Origin: an uncultured Bacteroidales bacterium
GTDB lineage: Bacteria; Bacteroidota; Bacteroidia; Bacteroidales; Bacteroidaceae
Assembly: GCA_902799685.1 (NCBI GenBank)
Contig: CADCBO010000001.1
Location: 62,001-126,000, forward strand
Direction: 5' to 3'
Length of the DNA: 64,000 nt
The translations under genes were made by a program, and so were the position numbers. Below are positions 8,199 to 16,883 of this stretch, one piece after another (positions within the stretch are counted from its first letter, which is position 1; every line of letters begins with the position of its first letter). The notes beneath the pieces were generated by a model. That model worked only from the letters and a program-made list of their open reading frames with translations. It was not told the DNA's origin and searched no databases.

Positions 8199-9524
8199 AT
8201 GACATCAGATATAAAACCGGCAAAAGGTAAGTTAGGTGTGCTCTGCGTGGGATTGGGTGCCGTATCGACTACGTTGGTCACCGGTACGCTCATGGCGCGT
8301 AAAGGGCTTGCAAATCCTGTTGGCTCATTCTCGCAGTTGGGCAAGATGCGTGTGGGACGTGGTGAGAAAAAACAGTACAAGCATGTAGGTGATATTGTTC
8401 CCCTGGTCAACCTGAATGATCTAGTTTTCGGTGCATGGGATGTGTTTAAGGATAATGCATACGAGAGCGCGCTCTACTGTCAGGTGCTGAAAAAAGAGGA
8501 CATTGAGCCGGTGCGTGATGAGCTGGAGCGCATAAAACCCATGAAGGCCTGCTTTGATGCTGACTTTGCCAGGAATCTGGTGGATCCTTCATTCGGCCGC
8601 GTGCCCGATCCGCTTTGGGTCATGCCCCAGGATACACGTTGGAACTACGCGCAGAACCTGCGCAAGGATATAAAGAACTTCAGGAAGGAGAGCGGATGTG
8701 ACAGGGTAATTGTATTCTGGATTGCAAGTACGGAGTCTTATACCCCGATAAATGAACAGGTTCACGGGACACTGGCAGGTTTTGAGGCTGCCATGAAAGC
8801 CGATGACCGCAAGCATCTGCCGCCAAGCATGATTTATGCATACGCCGCACTTATGGAGGGATGCCCTTTCATTATGGGCGCACCGAATGTATGCGTTGAC
8901 ATACCGGCCATGTTCGAGCTCTCAAGAAAGCAGGGGCTGCCTATAGTGGGCAAGGATTTCAAGAGCGGTCAGACCATGATAAAGAGTGCTCTTGCTCCTA
9001 CACTCCGTACACGTCTGCTTGGTGTTGAGGGCTGGTTCTCAACAAACATCCTGGGTAACCGTGACGGTCAGGTGATAGATTATCCTGACAACTTTGAGAC
9101 CAAGCGCATAAGCAAGGCATCATCGGTAGAATGGATTCTGGAGCAGGACGAATATCCGGAGCTTTATAGCGATATTTACCATAAGGTAAAGATCAACTAT
9201 TACCCGCCGCGCAAGGACAACAAGGAGAGCTGGGACAACATAGACATATTCGGGTGGATGAACTATCCTATGCAGATAAAGGTCAATTTCCTGTGCCGTG
9301 ACTCCATACTGGCGGCTCCTATCTGCCTGGATTTGCTGCTGTTCACTGATTTGGCTCTCAGGGCCGGTCTGAGCGGTGTTCAGGAATGGCTGTCGTTCTA
9401 TGTGAAGAAACCTATGACTTACGACGGTGAGCGTCCTGTACATGACCTGTTCCAGCAGTTTGCCATGCTCAAGAACCGGATCCGTGAACTGGGAGGCTAC
9501 GAGGCTGACCAGGAACTGGATTGA
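8199..9524 (+). CDS. ino1: Inositol-3-phosphate synthase
   Basis: The 441-residue protein converts glucose-6-phosphate to inositol-3-phosphate using NAD. An NAD-binding GLGAVSTTLVTG is near residue 15, followed by the MARKGLANPVGSFSQLG segment seen in Bacteroidetes members; central matches include VSTTESYxP-like IASTESYTPINEQ and DFKSGQTMIKS, the lyase-type active-site region (DxKSGxT). In Bacteroides this step feeds phosphatidylinositol and inositol sphingolipids (established knowledge). The other genes of that lipid pathway are not adjacent here. Start chosen at 8199 because the promoter box lies within the longer frame. Confidence 0.9.
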   Translation: MTSDIKPAKGKLGVLCVGLGAVSTTLVTGTLMARKGLANPVGSFSQLGKMRVGRGEKKQYKHVGDIVPLVNLNDLVFGAWDVFKDNAYESALYCQVLKKEDIEPVRDELERIKPMKACFDADFARNLVDPSFGRVPDPLWVMPQDTRWNYAQNLRKDIKNFRKESGCDRVIVFWIASTESYTPINEQVHGTLAGFEAAMKADDRKHLPPSMIYAYAALMEGCPFIMGAPNVCVDIPAMFELSRKQGLPIVGKDFKSGQTMIKSALAPTLRTRLLGVEGWFSTNILGNRDGQVIDYPDNFETKRISKASSVEWILEQDEYPELYSDIYHKVKINYYPPRKDNKESWDNIDIFGWMNYPMQIKVNFLCRDSILAAPICLDLLLFTDLALRAGLSGVQEWLSFYVKKPMTYDGERPVHDLFQQFAMLKNRIRELGGYEADQELD

Positions 9525-9567
9525 TAATCAGTTGCGGGACAACTTTTTGGTATATACATTATGCAAT

Positions 9568-9606
9568 ATACGCAGATGGCTCAGACGGCTCTCTGCGTAT
9601 TATTTT
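9568..9606 (+). terminator. Terminator after inositol-phosphate synthase
   Basis: Stem ATACGCAGA (9568-9576) pairs perfectly with TCTGCGTAT (9592-9600) and is followed by TATTTTAAT. It separates the synthase from the arginine cluster. Confidence 0.7.
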
Positions 9607-9662
9607 AATGATTTTTGCATATTTATTTCCCGTATAAATGTATAATGAAACGATTTTATCGC

Positions 9663-9670
9663 TAATTTTG
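9663..9670 (+). promoter_or_regulatory. -7 box for the arginine operon
   Basis: TAATTTTG lies 28 bp upstream of the argR ATG at 9698. The 55 bp before it are very A+T-rich, as expected for ArgR-bound DNA, but I cannot assign a specific ARG box. Confidence 0.55.
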
Positions 9671-9697
9671 CACCCGAAACGAGAATATTTATGCATT

Positions 9698-10180
9698 ATG
9701 AAGAATAAGAACAATCGTTTGGAGGCTATCCGCCTGATCATATCGGAGCAGGATATCAAGAATCAGGATCAGCTTCTTCAGATTTTGAATGAGAAAGGCT
9801 ACTCGGTTACACAGGCCACGTTGTCCAGAGACCTCAAGAAAATGAAGATTTCAAAAGTAGCCAACACTTATGGAGACTACCTGTATGTGTTGCCTAATCA
9901 TGCGCTTCTGCAGAAGAAGAGTTCCACAGGTGCGTCAGATGAAATGACGCTCAATCAGCCCCGTTACGGATTTGTTTCGCTTAATTTTTCGGGTAACATG
10001 GCTGTCATCAAGACCAAACCTGGCTATGCAAGCAGTCTGGCATACGATGTTGACAACCATAATCTGCCCGGTGTGCTTGGAACGATTGCGGGTGATGACA
10101 CCCTGCTCATCGTTCTTGCTGAGGGTGCAAGCAGGCAGGAGATAAAGAGGTCGCTTGAACCTATCATAATATCCTTATAA
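9698..10180 (+). CDS. argR: Arginine repressor
   Basis: 160 residues. The N-terminal winged helix (about 5-70) carries QLLQILNEKGYSVTQATLSRDLKKM, with the ArgR recognition helix S/TQATLSRDL. The C-terminal part contains the arginine-binding oligomerisation core, VDNHNLPGVLGTIAGDDTLLIV, with the typical GTIAGDDT. It heads the arginine cluster (next gene 22 bp downstream) and so probably controls its own operon in response to arginine. The start at 9698 is chosen over the longer in-frame 9638 because the promoter box lies between them. Confidence 0.95.
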   Translation: MKNKNNRLEAIRLIISEQDIKNQDQLLQILNEKGYSVTQATLSRDLKKMKISKVANTYGDYLYVLPNHALLQKKSSTGASDEMTLNQPRYGFVSLNFSGNMAVIKTKPGYASSLAYDVDNHNLPGVLGTIAGDDTLLIVLAEGASRQEIKRSLEPIIISL

Positions 10181-10202
10181 ATAGTATTCAATAAAGTCTG
10201 TA

Positions 10203-10805
10203 ATGAAAGACAAAATTGTGGTAGTGGTTGCCGATGAGTCACACGAGAAATACGTGGATACGATTCTGGAAACCATATCTGAAGCTGCAAAAGTGCGTGG
10301 AACAGGTATCGCCAAGCGTACCCACGATTATTTACTGAACAAGATGCGTGAAGCCAAGGCGGTGATAGCGCTTGATGGTGACCGGTTTGCCGGATTCAGT
10401 TATATCGAGACCTGGCAGGACAAGAAATACGTGACCACATCGGGCCTGATTGTTCACCCTGATTACCGTGGCCGCGGACTTGCCAAACGAATCAAGGACA
10501 TGACATTCACGCTGGCCCGCATACGCTGGCCGCACGCCAAGATATTCTCGCTCACAAGCGGCGCTGCGGTAATGGCCATGAACACCCAGTTGGGTTACAA
10601 GCCGGTGACGTTTGCCGACCTTACCCAGGATGAGGCCTTCTGGAAGGGTTGCGAGGGTTGCGTGAATGTGGATATACTGCATCGTACCGAGCGTAAGTAC
10701 TGCATCTGCACCGGTATGCTGTATGACCCCGAGGAATATCTGCCGGCCAAGATTCCGGCCGATGTGCTCAAGCGTATAAGAAAGATTGAAAACAGTAAGA
10801 AATAA
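10203..10805 (+). CDS. GNAT acyltransferase, candidate N-acylglutamate synthase
   Basis: 200 residues. Acetyl-CoA-binding GNAT motif A is GLIVHPDYRGRGLAKRI (Q/RxxGxG as RGRGLA). The C-terminal third is Cys-rich (KGCEGCVNVDIL, KYCICTG). It lies between argR and argG with 3 bp to argG. No classical argA or argJ is present, so it is the obvious candidate for the first step, acylation of glutamate. B. fragilis makes arginine through succinylated intermediates, and a homologue in B. theta has been linked genetically to this step (from memory), so the acyl donor may be succinyl-CoA. Substrate is inference. Confidence 0.75.
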   Translation: MKDKIVVVVADESHEKYVDTILETISEAAKVRGTGIAKRTHDYLLNKMREAKAVIALDGDRFAGFSYIETWQDKKYVTTSGLIVHPDYRGRGLAKRIKDMTFTLARIRWPHAKIFSLTSGAAVMAMNTQLGYKPVTFADLTQDEAFWKGCEGCVNVDILHRTERKYCICTGMLYDPEEYLPAKIPADVLKRIRKIENSKK

Positions 10806-10808
10806 GAT

Positions 10809-12011
10809 ATGGCTAAGAAGAAAGTTGTAGTTGCTTTTTCGGGCGGTCTGGACACCAGTTACAATGTGATGTACCTGACCCGCGAGATGGGTTATGAGGT
10901 TTACGCCGCCTGCGCCAATACCGGCGGTTTCAGCCCTGAGCAGCTTAAGAAGAATGAGGAGAACGCCTATAAATTGGGCGCCGTGAAATATGTGACTCTG
11001 GATGTGACTCAGGAGTATTATGAGAAGTCACTCAAGTATATGGTATTTGGCAATGTCCTGCGTAACAATTGCTATCCCATATCAGTATCATCAGAGCGTA
11101 TCTTCCAGGCTCTTGCAATTGCTAAGTACGCTAACGAGATTGGGGCCGATGCAATTGCACACGGTTCGACCGGAGCCGGCAACGACCAGATACGTTTTGA
11201 CATGACATTCCTGGTAAAGGCTCCCGGTGTGGAGATAATCACTCTGACCCGTGACCGTAACCTGAGCCGCAAGGAGGAGATTGACTATCTGAACGCAAAT
11301 GGTTTCAGTGCCGATTTTGCCAAGCTCAAGTACTCATACAACGTGGGTATCTGGGGGACGTCAATCTGCGGCGGTGAGATCCTGGACAGCAAGCAGGGCC
11401 TGCCAGAGAGTGCATACCTTAAGCATCCCACCAAGCAAGGGTCAGAGATCCTGAGTCTTGGTTTTGAGAAAGGTGAACTTGTAGCCGTAAACGGCAAGAA
11501 GTTCTCTGACCGTATCAAGGCCATACAGGAGGTTGAGAAGATTGGTGCGGCATACGCCATAGGTCGTGACTGCCATGTGGGCGATACCATTATCGGTATC
11601 AAGGGCCGCGTGGGCTTTGAGGCAGCAGCCCCGATGCTTATCATCGGCGCACACCGCTTCCTTGAAAAATACACACTGTCCAAGTGGCAGCAGTACTGGA
11701 AGGACCAGGTGGCTAACTGGTACGGAATGTTCCTGCATGAGAGTCAGTACCTGGAGCCGGTTATGCCCGATATCGAGGCAATGCTGGCAAGCTCACAGCG
11801 TAACGTGAACGGAACAGTAACTCTGGAACTCCGTCCCTACAGTTTCCAGACCGTGGGTTGCGATACCCCCGATGACCTGGTTCACAACAAGCTGGGTGAG
11901 TACGGTGAGGGTGCAAAGGCCTGGACAGCCGATGACGCCAAGGGATTCATCAAGATTACATCCACTCCGCTGCGCGCATACTACAGCGTTCATCCCGATG
12001 AAGAGAGATAA
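10809..12011 (+). CDS. argG: Argininosuccinate synthase
   Basis: A 400-residue enzyme that joins citrulline and aspartate using ATP. The PP-loop AFSGGLDTSYN at 9-19 binds ATP, and GSTGAGNDQIRF (around 118) is the second nucleotide/citrulline loop. The C-terminal part is shorter and more divergent than the E. coli type, which is usual for the Bacteroidetes form. It is third in the arginine operon, with argC 5 bp downstream. Confidence 0.95.
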   Translation: MAKKKVVVAFSGGLDTSYNVMYLTREMGYEVYAACANTGGFSPEQLKKNEENAYKLGAVKYVTLDVTQEYYEKSLKYMVFGNVLRNNCYPISVSSERIFQALAIAKYANEIGADAIAHGSTGAGNDQIRFDMTFLVKAPGVEIITLTRDRNLSRKEEIDYLNANGFSADFAKLKYSYNVGIWGTSICGGEILDSKQGLPESAYLKHPTKQGSEILSLGFEKGELVAVNGKKFSDRIKAIQEVEKIGAAYAIGRDCHVGDTIIGIKGRVGFEAAAPMLIIGAHRFLEKYTLSKWQQYWKDQVANWYGMFLHESQYLEPVMPDIEAMLASSQRNVNGTVTLELRPYSFQTVGCDTPDDLVHNKLGEYGEGAKAWTADDAKGFIKITSTPLRAYYSVHPDEER

Positions 12012-12016
12012 CCCGT

Positions 12017-12985
12017 ATGATTAAAGTAGGAATAATAGGAGGTGCAGGTTACACTGCCGGAGAACTGATACGCATACTTTTGGGACATCCCGATGCAGAG
12101 ATTGTGTTTGTGAACAGCACCAGTAATGCAGGAAACAAGCTCAGTGCGGTTCATGAGGGCCTGATGGGTGAGACCGATATGGTGTTCACTGACCAGCTGC
12201 CGCTTGATACCATCGATGTGTTGTTTTTCTGTACTGCCCATGGTGATACCCGCAAGTTCATGGAGGCCAATACCCTGCCTGAAGGCCTTAAGGTGATAGA
12301 CCTCTCAATGGACTATCGTTTGGAGGCCGAAGACAATCCGTTCATATATGGACTGCCCGAGCTGAACCGTCGTGCTATCTGCAAGAGTCAGTACGTGGCA
12401 AATCCGGGCTGCTTTGCTACAGCCATCCAGTTAGCTTTGTTGCCTTTGGCCCGTAACCTTATGCTTAATGATGATATTTATGTGAATGCCATCACCGGCA
12501 GTACCGGTGCAGGCGTAAAGCCGGGTGCAACCACCCATTTTAGCTGGCGCAACAACAACATAAGCATCTACAAGCCGTTCACGCACCAGCATTTGCCCGA
12601 GATTATTCAGTCTGTCAAGCACCTGCAGAGCAGCTTTAACTCGGATATCAACTTTATCCCCTATCGCGGAGACTTTACCCGTGGCATATTCGCTACCGTA
12701 GTGGTCAAGAACGCTGTCGATATAGAGGAACTGTACAAGATATATCGTGAGTATTATGACGAGGACTCATTCGTGCATGTGGTTGATGAACAGATAGACC
12801 TGAAACAGGTGGTCAACACCAACAAGTGCCTGCTGCATCTTGAAAAGCATGGTGACAAACTGCTTATAGTATCTTGCATAGATAATCTGCTCAAGGGTGC
12901 AAGCGGTACGGCCGTGCATAACATGAATTTGCTTTTCAACCTAAAAGAGACTACAGGTCTGATCCTGAAGTCCAGCGGTTTCTAA
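12017..12985 (+). CDS. argC: N-acyl-gamma-glutamyl-phosphate reductase
   Basis: 322 residues, third enzyme of the pathway, reducing acylglutamyl phosphate with NADPH. The Rossmann motif GIIGGAGYTAGEL opens the protein. The catalytic Cys132 lies in NPGCFAT, and GSTGAGVKPGATTHF plus HQHLPEI form the remainder of the active site. In Bacteroides the natural substrate is expected to be the succinylated form (established for B. fragilis). It lies between argG (5 bp) and argD (3 bp). Confidence 0.95.
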   Translation: MIKVGIIGGAGYTAGELIRILLGHPDAEIVFVNSTSNAGNKLSAVHEGLMGETDMVFTDQLPLDTIDVLFFCTAHGDTRKFMEANTLPEGLKVIDLSMDYRLEAEDNPFIYGLPELNRRAICKSQYVANPGCFATAIQLALLPLARNLMLNDDIYVNAITGSTGAGVKPGATTHFSWRNNNISIYKPFTHQHLPEIIQSVKHLQSSFNSDINFIPYRGDFTRGIFATVVVKNAVDIEELYKIYREYYDEDSFVHVVDEQIDLKQVVNTNKCLLHLEKHGDKLLIVSCIDNLLKGASGTAVHNMNLLFNLKETTGLILKSSGF

Positions 12986-12988
12986 ACT

Positions 12989-14116
12989 ATGAATCTTTTT
13001 CCGGTATATAGCCTGTTCCCTGTGAATATCGTGAAGGGACAGGGTCAGAAAGTGTGGGATGACAAAGGCCAGGAGTATCTGGACCTTTACGGCGGTCACG
13101 CTGTAATTAGCATCGGTCATGCACATCCGCATTACGTGGAGGCAATCAGCCGTCAGGTATCAACTTTGGGCTTTTACTCCAATTCAGTGATCAACCGCCT
13201 GCAGGAGCAGGTGGCTGAGCGTTTGGGCCACATATCGGGCTATGAGGATTACAGCCTGTTCATGATAAACAGCGGTGCCGAGGCTAATGAGAACGCGCTT
13301 AAGCTGGCTTCGTTCCATACGGGCCGCAGCCGTGTACTCTCACTCAAGAAAGCTTTCCACGGACGTACATCACTGGCCGTTGAGGTAACAGACAACCCCA
13401 AGATCATTGCACCCATCAACGCCTGCGGTCACGTGACCTACTTACCTTGGGGAGACCTTGATGCAGCCAAGGCTGAACTTGCCAAAGGCGATGTGGCAGC
13501 CCTGATAATCGAAGGCATTCAGGGAGTTGGAGGCATACAGGTTCCTTCCGATGAATACATGCAGGGCTTGCGTGAGGCCTGCACGGCCAACGGCACTGTA
13601 ATGATACTGGATGAAATCCAAAGCGGTTACGGTCGCAGCGGCAAGTTCTTTGCCCACCAGTACAACGGCATCAGGCCGGACCTTATCACCGTAGCCAAAG
13701 GCATAGCCAACGGACTGCCCTGCGGAGCGTTGCTCATCAGTCCCATGTTCCAGCCCGTCATCGGTCAGTTGGGCACCACGTTCGGCGGCAACCACCTGGC
13801 TTGTGCAGCGGCACTTGCCGTAATGGACGTGATTGAAAGCGAGCATCTGGTAGAGAATGCCGCCACTGTTGGCGCATACCTGTTAGAGCAGTTAAAGAAC
13901 ATACCCGGTCCAAAGGAGGTTCGCGGTCGCGGCCTGATGATAGGAATGGAATTCGACCAGTCCATCAAGGAGATTCGCCAGCGCCTGCTCTTTGATGAGC
14001 ACATCTTCACCGGCGTCAGCGGTACCAACGTCATCCGCCTCCTCCCGCCCCTCTGCATCACCAAATCCGATGCTGACCGTTTCCTGGAATCTTATTCTAA
14101 TGTTATTAGGCTTTGA
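12989..14116 (+). CDS. argD: N-acylornithine aminotransferase
   Basis: 375-residue class-III PLP aminotransferase that makes N-acylornithine from the semialdehyde. GAEANENALKLA binds PLP phosphate, ILDEIQSGYGRSGKFF holds the PLP-contacting Asp, and the Schiff-base Lys237 lies in TVAKGIANG. It is the last gene of the arginine operon. Its stop is followed 3 bp later by the first of two large palindromes, which could terminate the operon. Confidence 0.95.
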   Translation: MNLFPVYSLFPVNIVKGQGQKVWDDKGQEYLDLYGGHAVISIGHAHPHYVEAISRQVSTLGFYSNSVINRLQEQVAERLGHISGYEDYSLFMINSGAEANENALKLASFHTGRSRVLSLKKAFHGRTSLAVEVTDNPKIIAPINACGHVTYLPWGDLDAAKAELAKGDVAALIIEGIQGVGGIQVPSDEYMQGLREACTANGTVMILDEIQSGYGRSGKFFAHQYNGIRPDLITVAKGIANGLPCGALLISPMFQPVIGQLGTTFGGNHLACAAALAVMDVIESEHLVENAATVGAYLLEQLKNIPGPKEVRGRGLMIGMEFDQSIKEIRQRLLFDEHIFTGVSGTNVIRLLPPLCITKSDADRFLESYSNVIRL

Positions 14117-14119
14117 AGG

Positions 14120-14277
14120 GGAACAAGTAGTATATACTCTCTGGGAGAATGCCCTCCCACAACAAAACATATCTATTCCGAAACTGATCGTTCCAGAATA
14201 GATATTTTTTGTCGCGGGCCCCTCCCACTGGTCGCGCGTGGGTGCGAGACTCCCAGAGAGTATATACTACTTGTTCC
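14120..14277. repeat. Branched palindromic element 1 (27-bp perfect stem)
   Basis: Arms 14120-14146 and 14251-14277 are perfect reverse complements over 27 bp and begin GGAACA. Inside, 14160-14176 and 14196-14212 pair with one mismatch (16/17), and CCCAC (14224-14228) pairs with GTGGG (14238-14242), so the unit can fold as a closing stem with at least two inner hairpins. Conserved single blocks are CCCTCCCAC (14152-14160) and GCGGGCCCCTCCC (14214-14226), both shared with element 2. No coding potential is apparent. It fills the gap between convergent argD and nadK. Confidence 0.9.
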
Positions 14278-14326
14278 GCTCGTTTTGAAACTTATTCTCT
14301 ATTTGTGAAAAAGATCCTAAGTGAGC

Positions 14327-14460
14327 GGAACAGAATAGGAGTATGGTATCGGAAACCGTCGCCACCCTCGGCGCGTTAGAGGGAGGGGCCCGCCGCGTAG
14401 CGGTGGGAGGGATAGGCCCAAAGGGCCGTAGTTTCCGATACCATACTCCTATTCTGTTCC
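14327..14460. repeat. Branched palindromic element 2 (30-bp perfect stem), inverted relative to element 1
   Basis: Arms 14327-14356 and 14431-14460 are perfect complements over 30 bp and also begin GGAACA, but otherwise differ from element 1. Read on the minus strand it has the same inner blocks: CCCTCCCAC (14403-14411) and GCGGGCCCCTCCC (14381-14393). The small hairpin is CCCTC (14365-14369) with GAGGG (14379-14383), a compensatory change from CCCAC/GTGGG in element 1. An additional GGCCC-AAA-GGGCC hairpin is at 14415-14427. It ends 10 bp before the nadK stop. Confidence 0.9.
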
Positions 14461-14470
14461 CCTTACTTAC

Positions 14471-15343
14471 TTATTTACGTGAATCAGTTCCCCAGAGCAT
14501 TTTGGCCCTAAGGGTGGCGAAGAAATCGCCTTTGGCGGGTTTGATTACGTTTATCTTGAATGGGGCACGGCTGATTTCGATTGCGGTGTGTTCGGGGCAG
14601 CTAAAGCTGTTGCCGTCGATAGATACCAGGAAGCTGTGGCTGCGGCTGGTTACATCCAGACGGATGGTCTCATCGGCCGGGAGTACAAGCGGACGCATGG
14701 TCAGGCTGTGCGGAGCAACCGGAGTGAGGCAGATCACGTTGGTGCCCGGGGCGATGATGGGGCCGCCCACGCTCAGGGAGTAGGCGGTGGAGCCGGTAGG
14801 AGTAGCTACCACCAGACCGTCGGCCTGATAGGTAATCATGGGGGTGCCGCCCACGCTTGTGGCAATCTGAATCATCGATGAGATGTCATGCTTGAGAATG
14901 GCTATGTCATTCAGGGCATAAGGGGTGTGTCCTTCGGGCAGACCGTTCATGCTTACCTGTAGCAGGTTACGTTGCTCCAGGGTGAAGTCGCCGTTATGGA
15001 TGCGGGTAATGGCATCGGTAATGCGGTCGGTGGTGATGTCGGCCAGGAAGCCCAGACGGCCGGTGTTGATACCAACCATCGGGATGCCTTTGCTGCCCAC
15101 ACGGGTAGCGGTGCGCAAGAAAGTACCATCGCCTCCTATGCTTACAACTGCATCGGCAGTAAAGTCATCATTCCCAATGATGTTGTCATACGGGATGTCA
15201 AGCCCTAAAGTTACGGTGAGGAACTTAAGGTAGCTGCTGTCAACAGATATTTCATCGCCTAGTGAGCGAATCAGTCTGAAGAACTGCTGCTCCTGGCCGC
15301 AGGTCTTGGCTGTTGACGGGTTTCCGAATATAGCGAATCTCAT
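14471..15343 (-). CDS. nadK: NAD kinase
   Basis: 290 residues; phosphorylates NAD to NADP with ATP. The diagnostic GGDGTFLRTA and NTGRLGFLAD motifs of the NAD kinase fold are present, followed by the beta-sandwich domain with QADGLVVATPTGSTAYSLS. It is transcribed against argD and divergently from pdxJ. A minus-strand -7 box at 15425-15432 gives a leader of about 75 nt. The start at 15343 (MRFAIFGNPS) is the natural N terminus. Confidence 0.95.
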   Translation of the reverse strand: MRFAIFGNPSTAKTCGQEQQFFRLIRSLGDEISVDSSYLKFLTVTLGLDIPYDNIIGNDDFTADAVVSIGGDGTFLRTATRVGSKGIPMVGINTGRLGFLADITTDRITDAITRIHNGDFTLEQRNLLQVSMNGLPEGHTPYALNDIAILKHDISSMIQIATSVGGTPMITYQADGLVVATPTGSTAYSLSVGGPIIAPGTNVICLTPVAPHSLTMRPLVLPADETIRLDVTSRSHSFLVSIDGNSFSCPEHTAIEISRAPFKINVIKPAKGDFFATLRAKMLWGTDSRK

Positions 15344-15382
15344 CTTTATAATCTTTTAAGCAATGATGAGCGGAATTATTCC

Positions 15383-15390
15383 TATCTTTG
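15383..15390 (+). promoter_or_regulatory. -7 box for pdxJ
   Basis: TATCTTTG, 72 bp before the pdxJ ATG. It faces the minus-strand box at 15425-15432, so the two promoters point toward each other and the 5' ends of the two divergent transcripts would overlap. Confidence 0.6.
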
Positions 15391-15424
15391 CTGATTGGAG
15401 CATGTAAGGAATGATTGCTCCGGG

Positions 15425-15432
15425 CAAAGATA
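15425..15432 (-). promoter_or_regulatory. -7 box for nadK
   Basis: Minus strand reads TATCTTTG. Between this and the pdxJ box lies GGAGCA (15397-15402)...TGCTCC (15416-15421), an inverted repeat near both predicted start points. Confidence 0.6.
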
Positions 15433-15461
15433 GTTCATTTTATTCAAGTGAAGGGATTTTT

Positions 15462-16178
15462 ATGACCAGATTAAGTGTAAACATCAACAAGATAGCCACT
15501 TTACGCAATGCGCGGGGCGGTAATAACCCCGATGTGGTAAAGGTGGCCCTGGATTGTGAGCGTTTTGGGGCAGACGGTATCACGGTTCATCCCAGACCCG
15601 ATGAAAGGCATATCAGGCGTCAGGATGTGTTTGACCTCAGGAAGGTGCTTACCACGGAATTCAATATAGAGGGTTACCCTGCACCTGCATTCATGGAACT
15701 GGTCAAGGTAATCAAGCCGGCACAGGTTACCCTTGTGCCCGATGCACCGGACCAGATAACTTCAAACCATGGCTGGAACACTCTTGTAGAGCAGGATTTC
15801 CTTACAGAGATTGTAGCGGAGCTAAAGCAAAACGGAATCCGTGCATCAATCTTCGTGGATGCCAACCCAAGGATGGTGGAGATGGCGGCCAAGGCCGGTG
15901 CCGATCGTGTGGAGCTATATACGGAGCCCTACGCACTGCACTACGTTAAACTTAGCCCTGAGATGGCAGTCAAACCTTTTGTGGAGGCTGCAAAGATGGC
16001 GCAGGAATGCGGAATGGGGCTTAACGCAGGCCATGACCTGAGCCTGCAGAACCTTAAGTTCCTCAAGCAGCAGATACCCTGGATAGATGAGGTATCCATA
16101 GGTCACGCACTGGTGTGTGACGCACTTTATTTGGGACTGGAAAAGACAATTAACGAGTATAAAAAATGCATTATTTGA
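15462..16178 (+). CDS. pdxJ: Pyridoxine 5'-phosphate synthase
   Basis: 238 residues, the TIM-barrel enzyme that condenses DXP with 3-amino-2-oxopropyl phosphate in vitamin B6 synthesis. [17 protein letters not shown] opens the barrel, [15 protein letters not shown] carries the catalytic His, and GLNAGHDLS is the phosphate-binding segment. Start 15462 is chosen because the longer frame runs into the leader. The end overlaps the next gene's most upstream ATG by 13 bp, suggesting co-transcription with the ExbB/ExbD/TonB genes. Confidence 0.95.
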   Translation: MTRLSVNINKIATLRNARGGNNPDVVKVALDCERFGADGITVHPRPDERHIRRQDVFDLRKVLTTEFNIEGYPAPAFMELVKVIKPAQVTLVPDAPDQITSNHGWNTLVEQDFLTEIVAELKQNGIRASIFVDANPRMVEMAAKAGADRVELYTEPYALHYVKLSPEMAVKPFVEAAKMAQECGMGLNAGHDLSLQNLKFLKQQIPWIDEVSIGHALVCDALYLGLEKTINEYKKCII

Positions 16179-16882
16179 ATATGTTCCTACAATCTACTTT
16201 AGCACAGACATTGGGCGAAAACATGGCGGACAGCCAGGTGGCCCTGCAGTTGGCGGAGGAGACTTCCGACAAGATGAATCTATTTGACATGGCTCTTAAG
16301 GGTGGCTGGATCATGATTGTCCTTCTGCTTCTTTCAATTCTCTGTTTCTACATTTTCTTTAACCGTCTGTCGGTCTATAGAAAGGCAACCATCAAGGACC
16401 CCCATTTCATGGACCGCGTGAAGGACTACATGAAGAACGGTGAGATAAAATCGGCCCAGATATTCTGCCAGTCAACTGCATCGCCGTTAAGCCGTATAGT
16501 TGAGAAAGGCGTCGGATTGGCCGGTCATGACCCCAAGGATGTCCAACTGGGTATGGAAAATGCGGCCAACGTTGAGATTGCCAAGCTGGAGAAAGGTCTG
16601 AAAGGTCTTTCAACCATAGCCAGCGCCGCTCCTATGATAGGTTTCCTGGGTACGGTGATAGGTATGGTCCGCGCATTCTGGGAGATGTCCAATGCAGGCA
16701 ACAACATTGACGTTTCATTGCTGTCGGGCGGCATCTATGAAGCCATGATCACCACCGTAGGCGGTCTGATTGTAGGTATCATAGCCCTGTTCGCTTACAA
16801 TTACCTGGTGTCAAGGGTTGACGGTATAGCTAACGAGATGGAGTCCTTCATACAGGATTTCACCGTAAATCTGGAGAAGTGA
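16166..16882 (+). CDS. exbB: ExbB/TolQ/MotA-family proton channel subunit
   Basis: 238 residues with three hydrophobic segments (about 47-65, 150-172 and 190-210). The conserved family stretch is [26 protein letters not shown]. With ExbD and TonB downstream (2 and 9 bp gaps) it forms the proton-driven energy transducer for outer-membrane transport. An ATG at 16181 (MFLQSTLAQ) would avoid the overlap with pdxJ and is a plausible alternative start. Confidence 0.92.
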   Translation: MHYLNMFLQSTLAQTLGENMADSQVALQLAEETSDKMNLFDMALKGGWIMIVLLLLSILCFYIFFNRLSVYRKATIKDPHFMDRVKDYMKNGEIKSAQIFCQSTASPLSRIVEKGVGLAGHDPKDVQLGMENAANVEIAKLEKGLKGLSTIASAAPMIGFLGTVIGMVRAFWEMSNAGNNIDVSLLSGGIYEAMITTVGGLIVGIIALFAYNYLVSRVDGIANEMESFIQDFTVNLEK

Positions 16883-16883
16883 T

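Noticed and set aside
14343-14783. 146-codon plus frame spanning palindrome 2 and antisense to nadK
   Set aside because: Starts inside the palindrome stem and continues antisense to nadK; no protein-like features.
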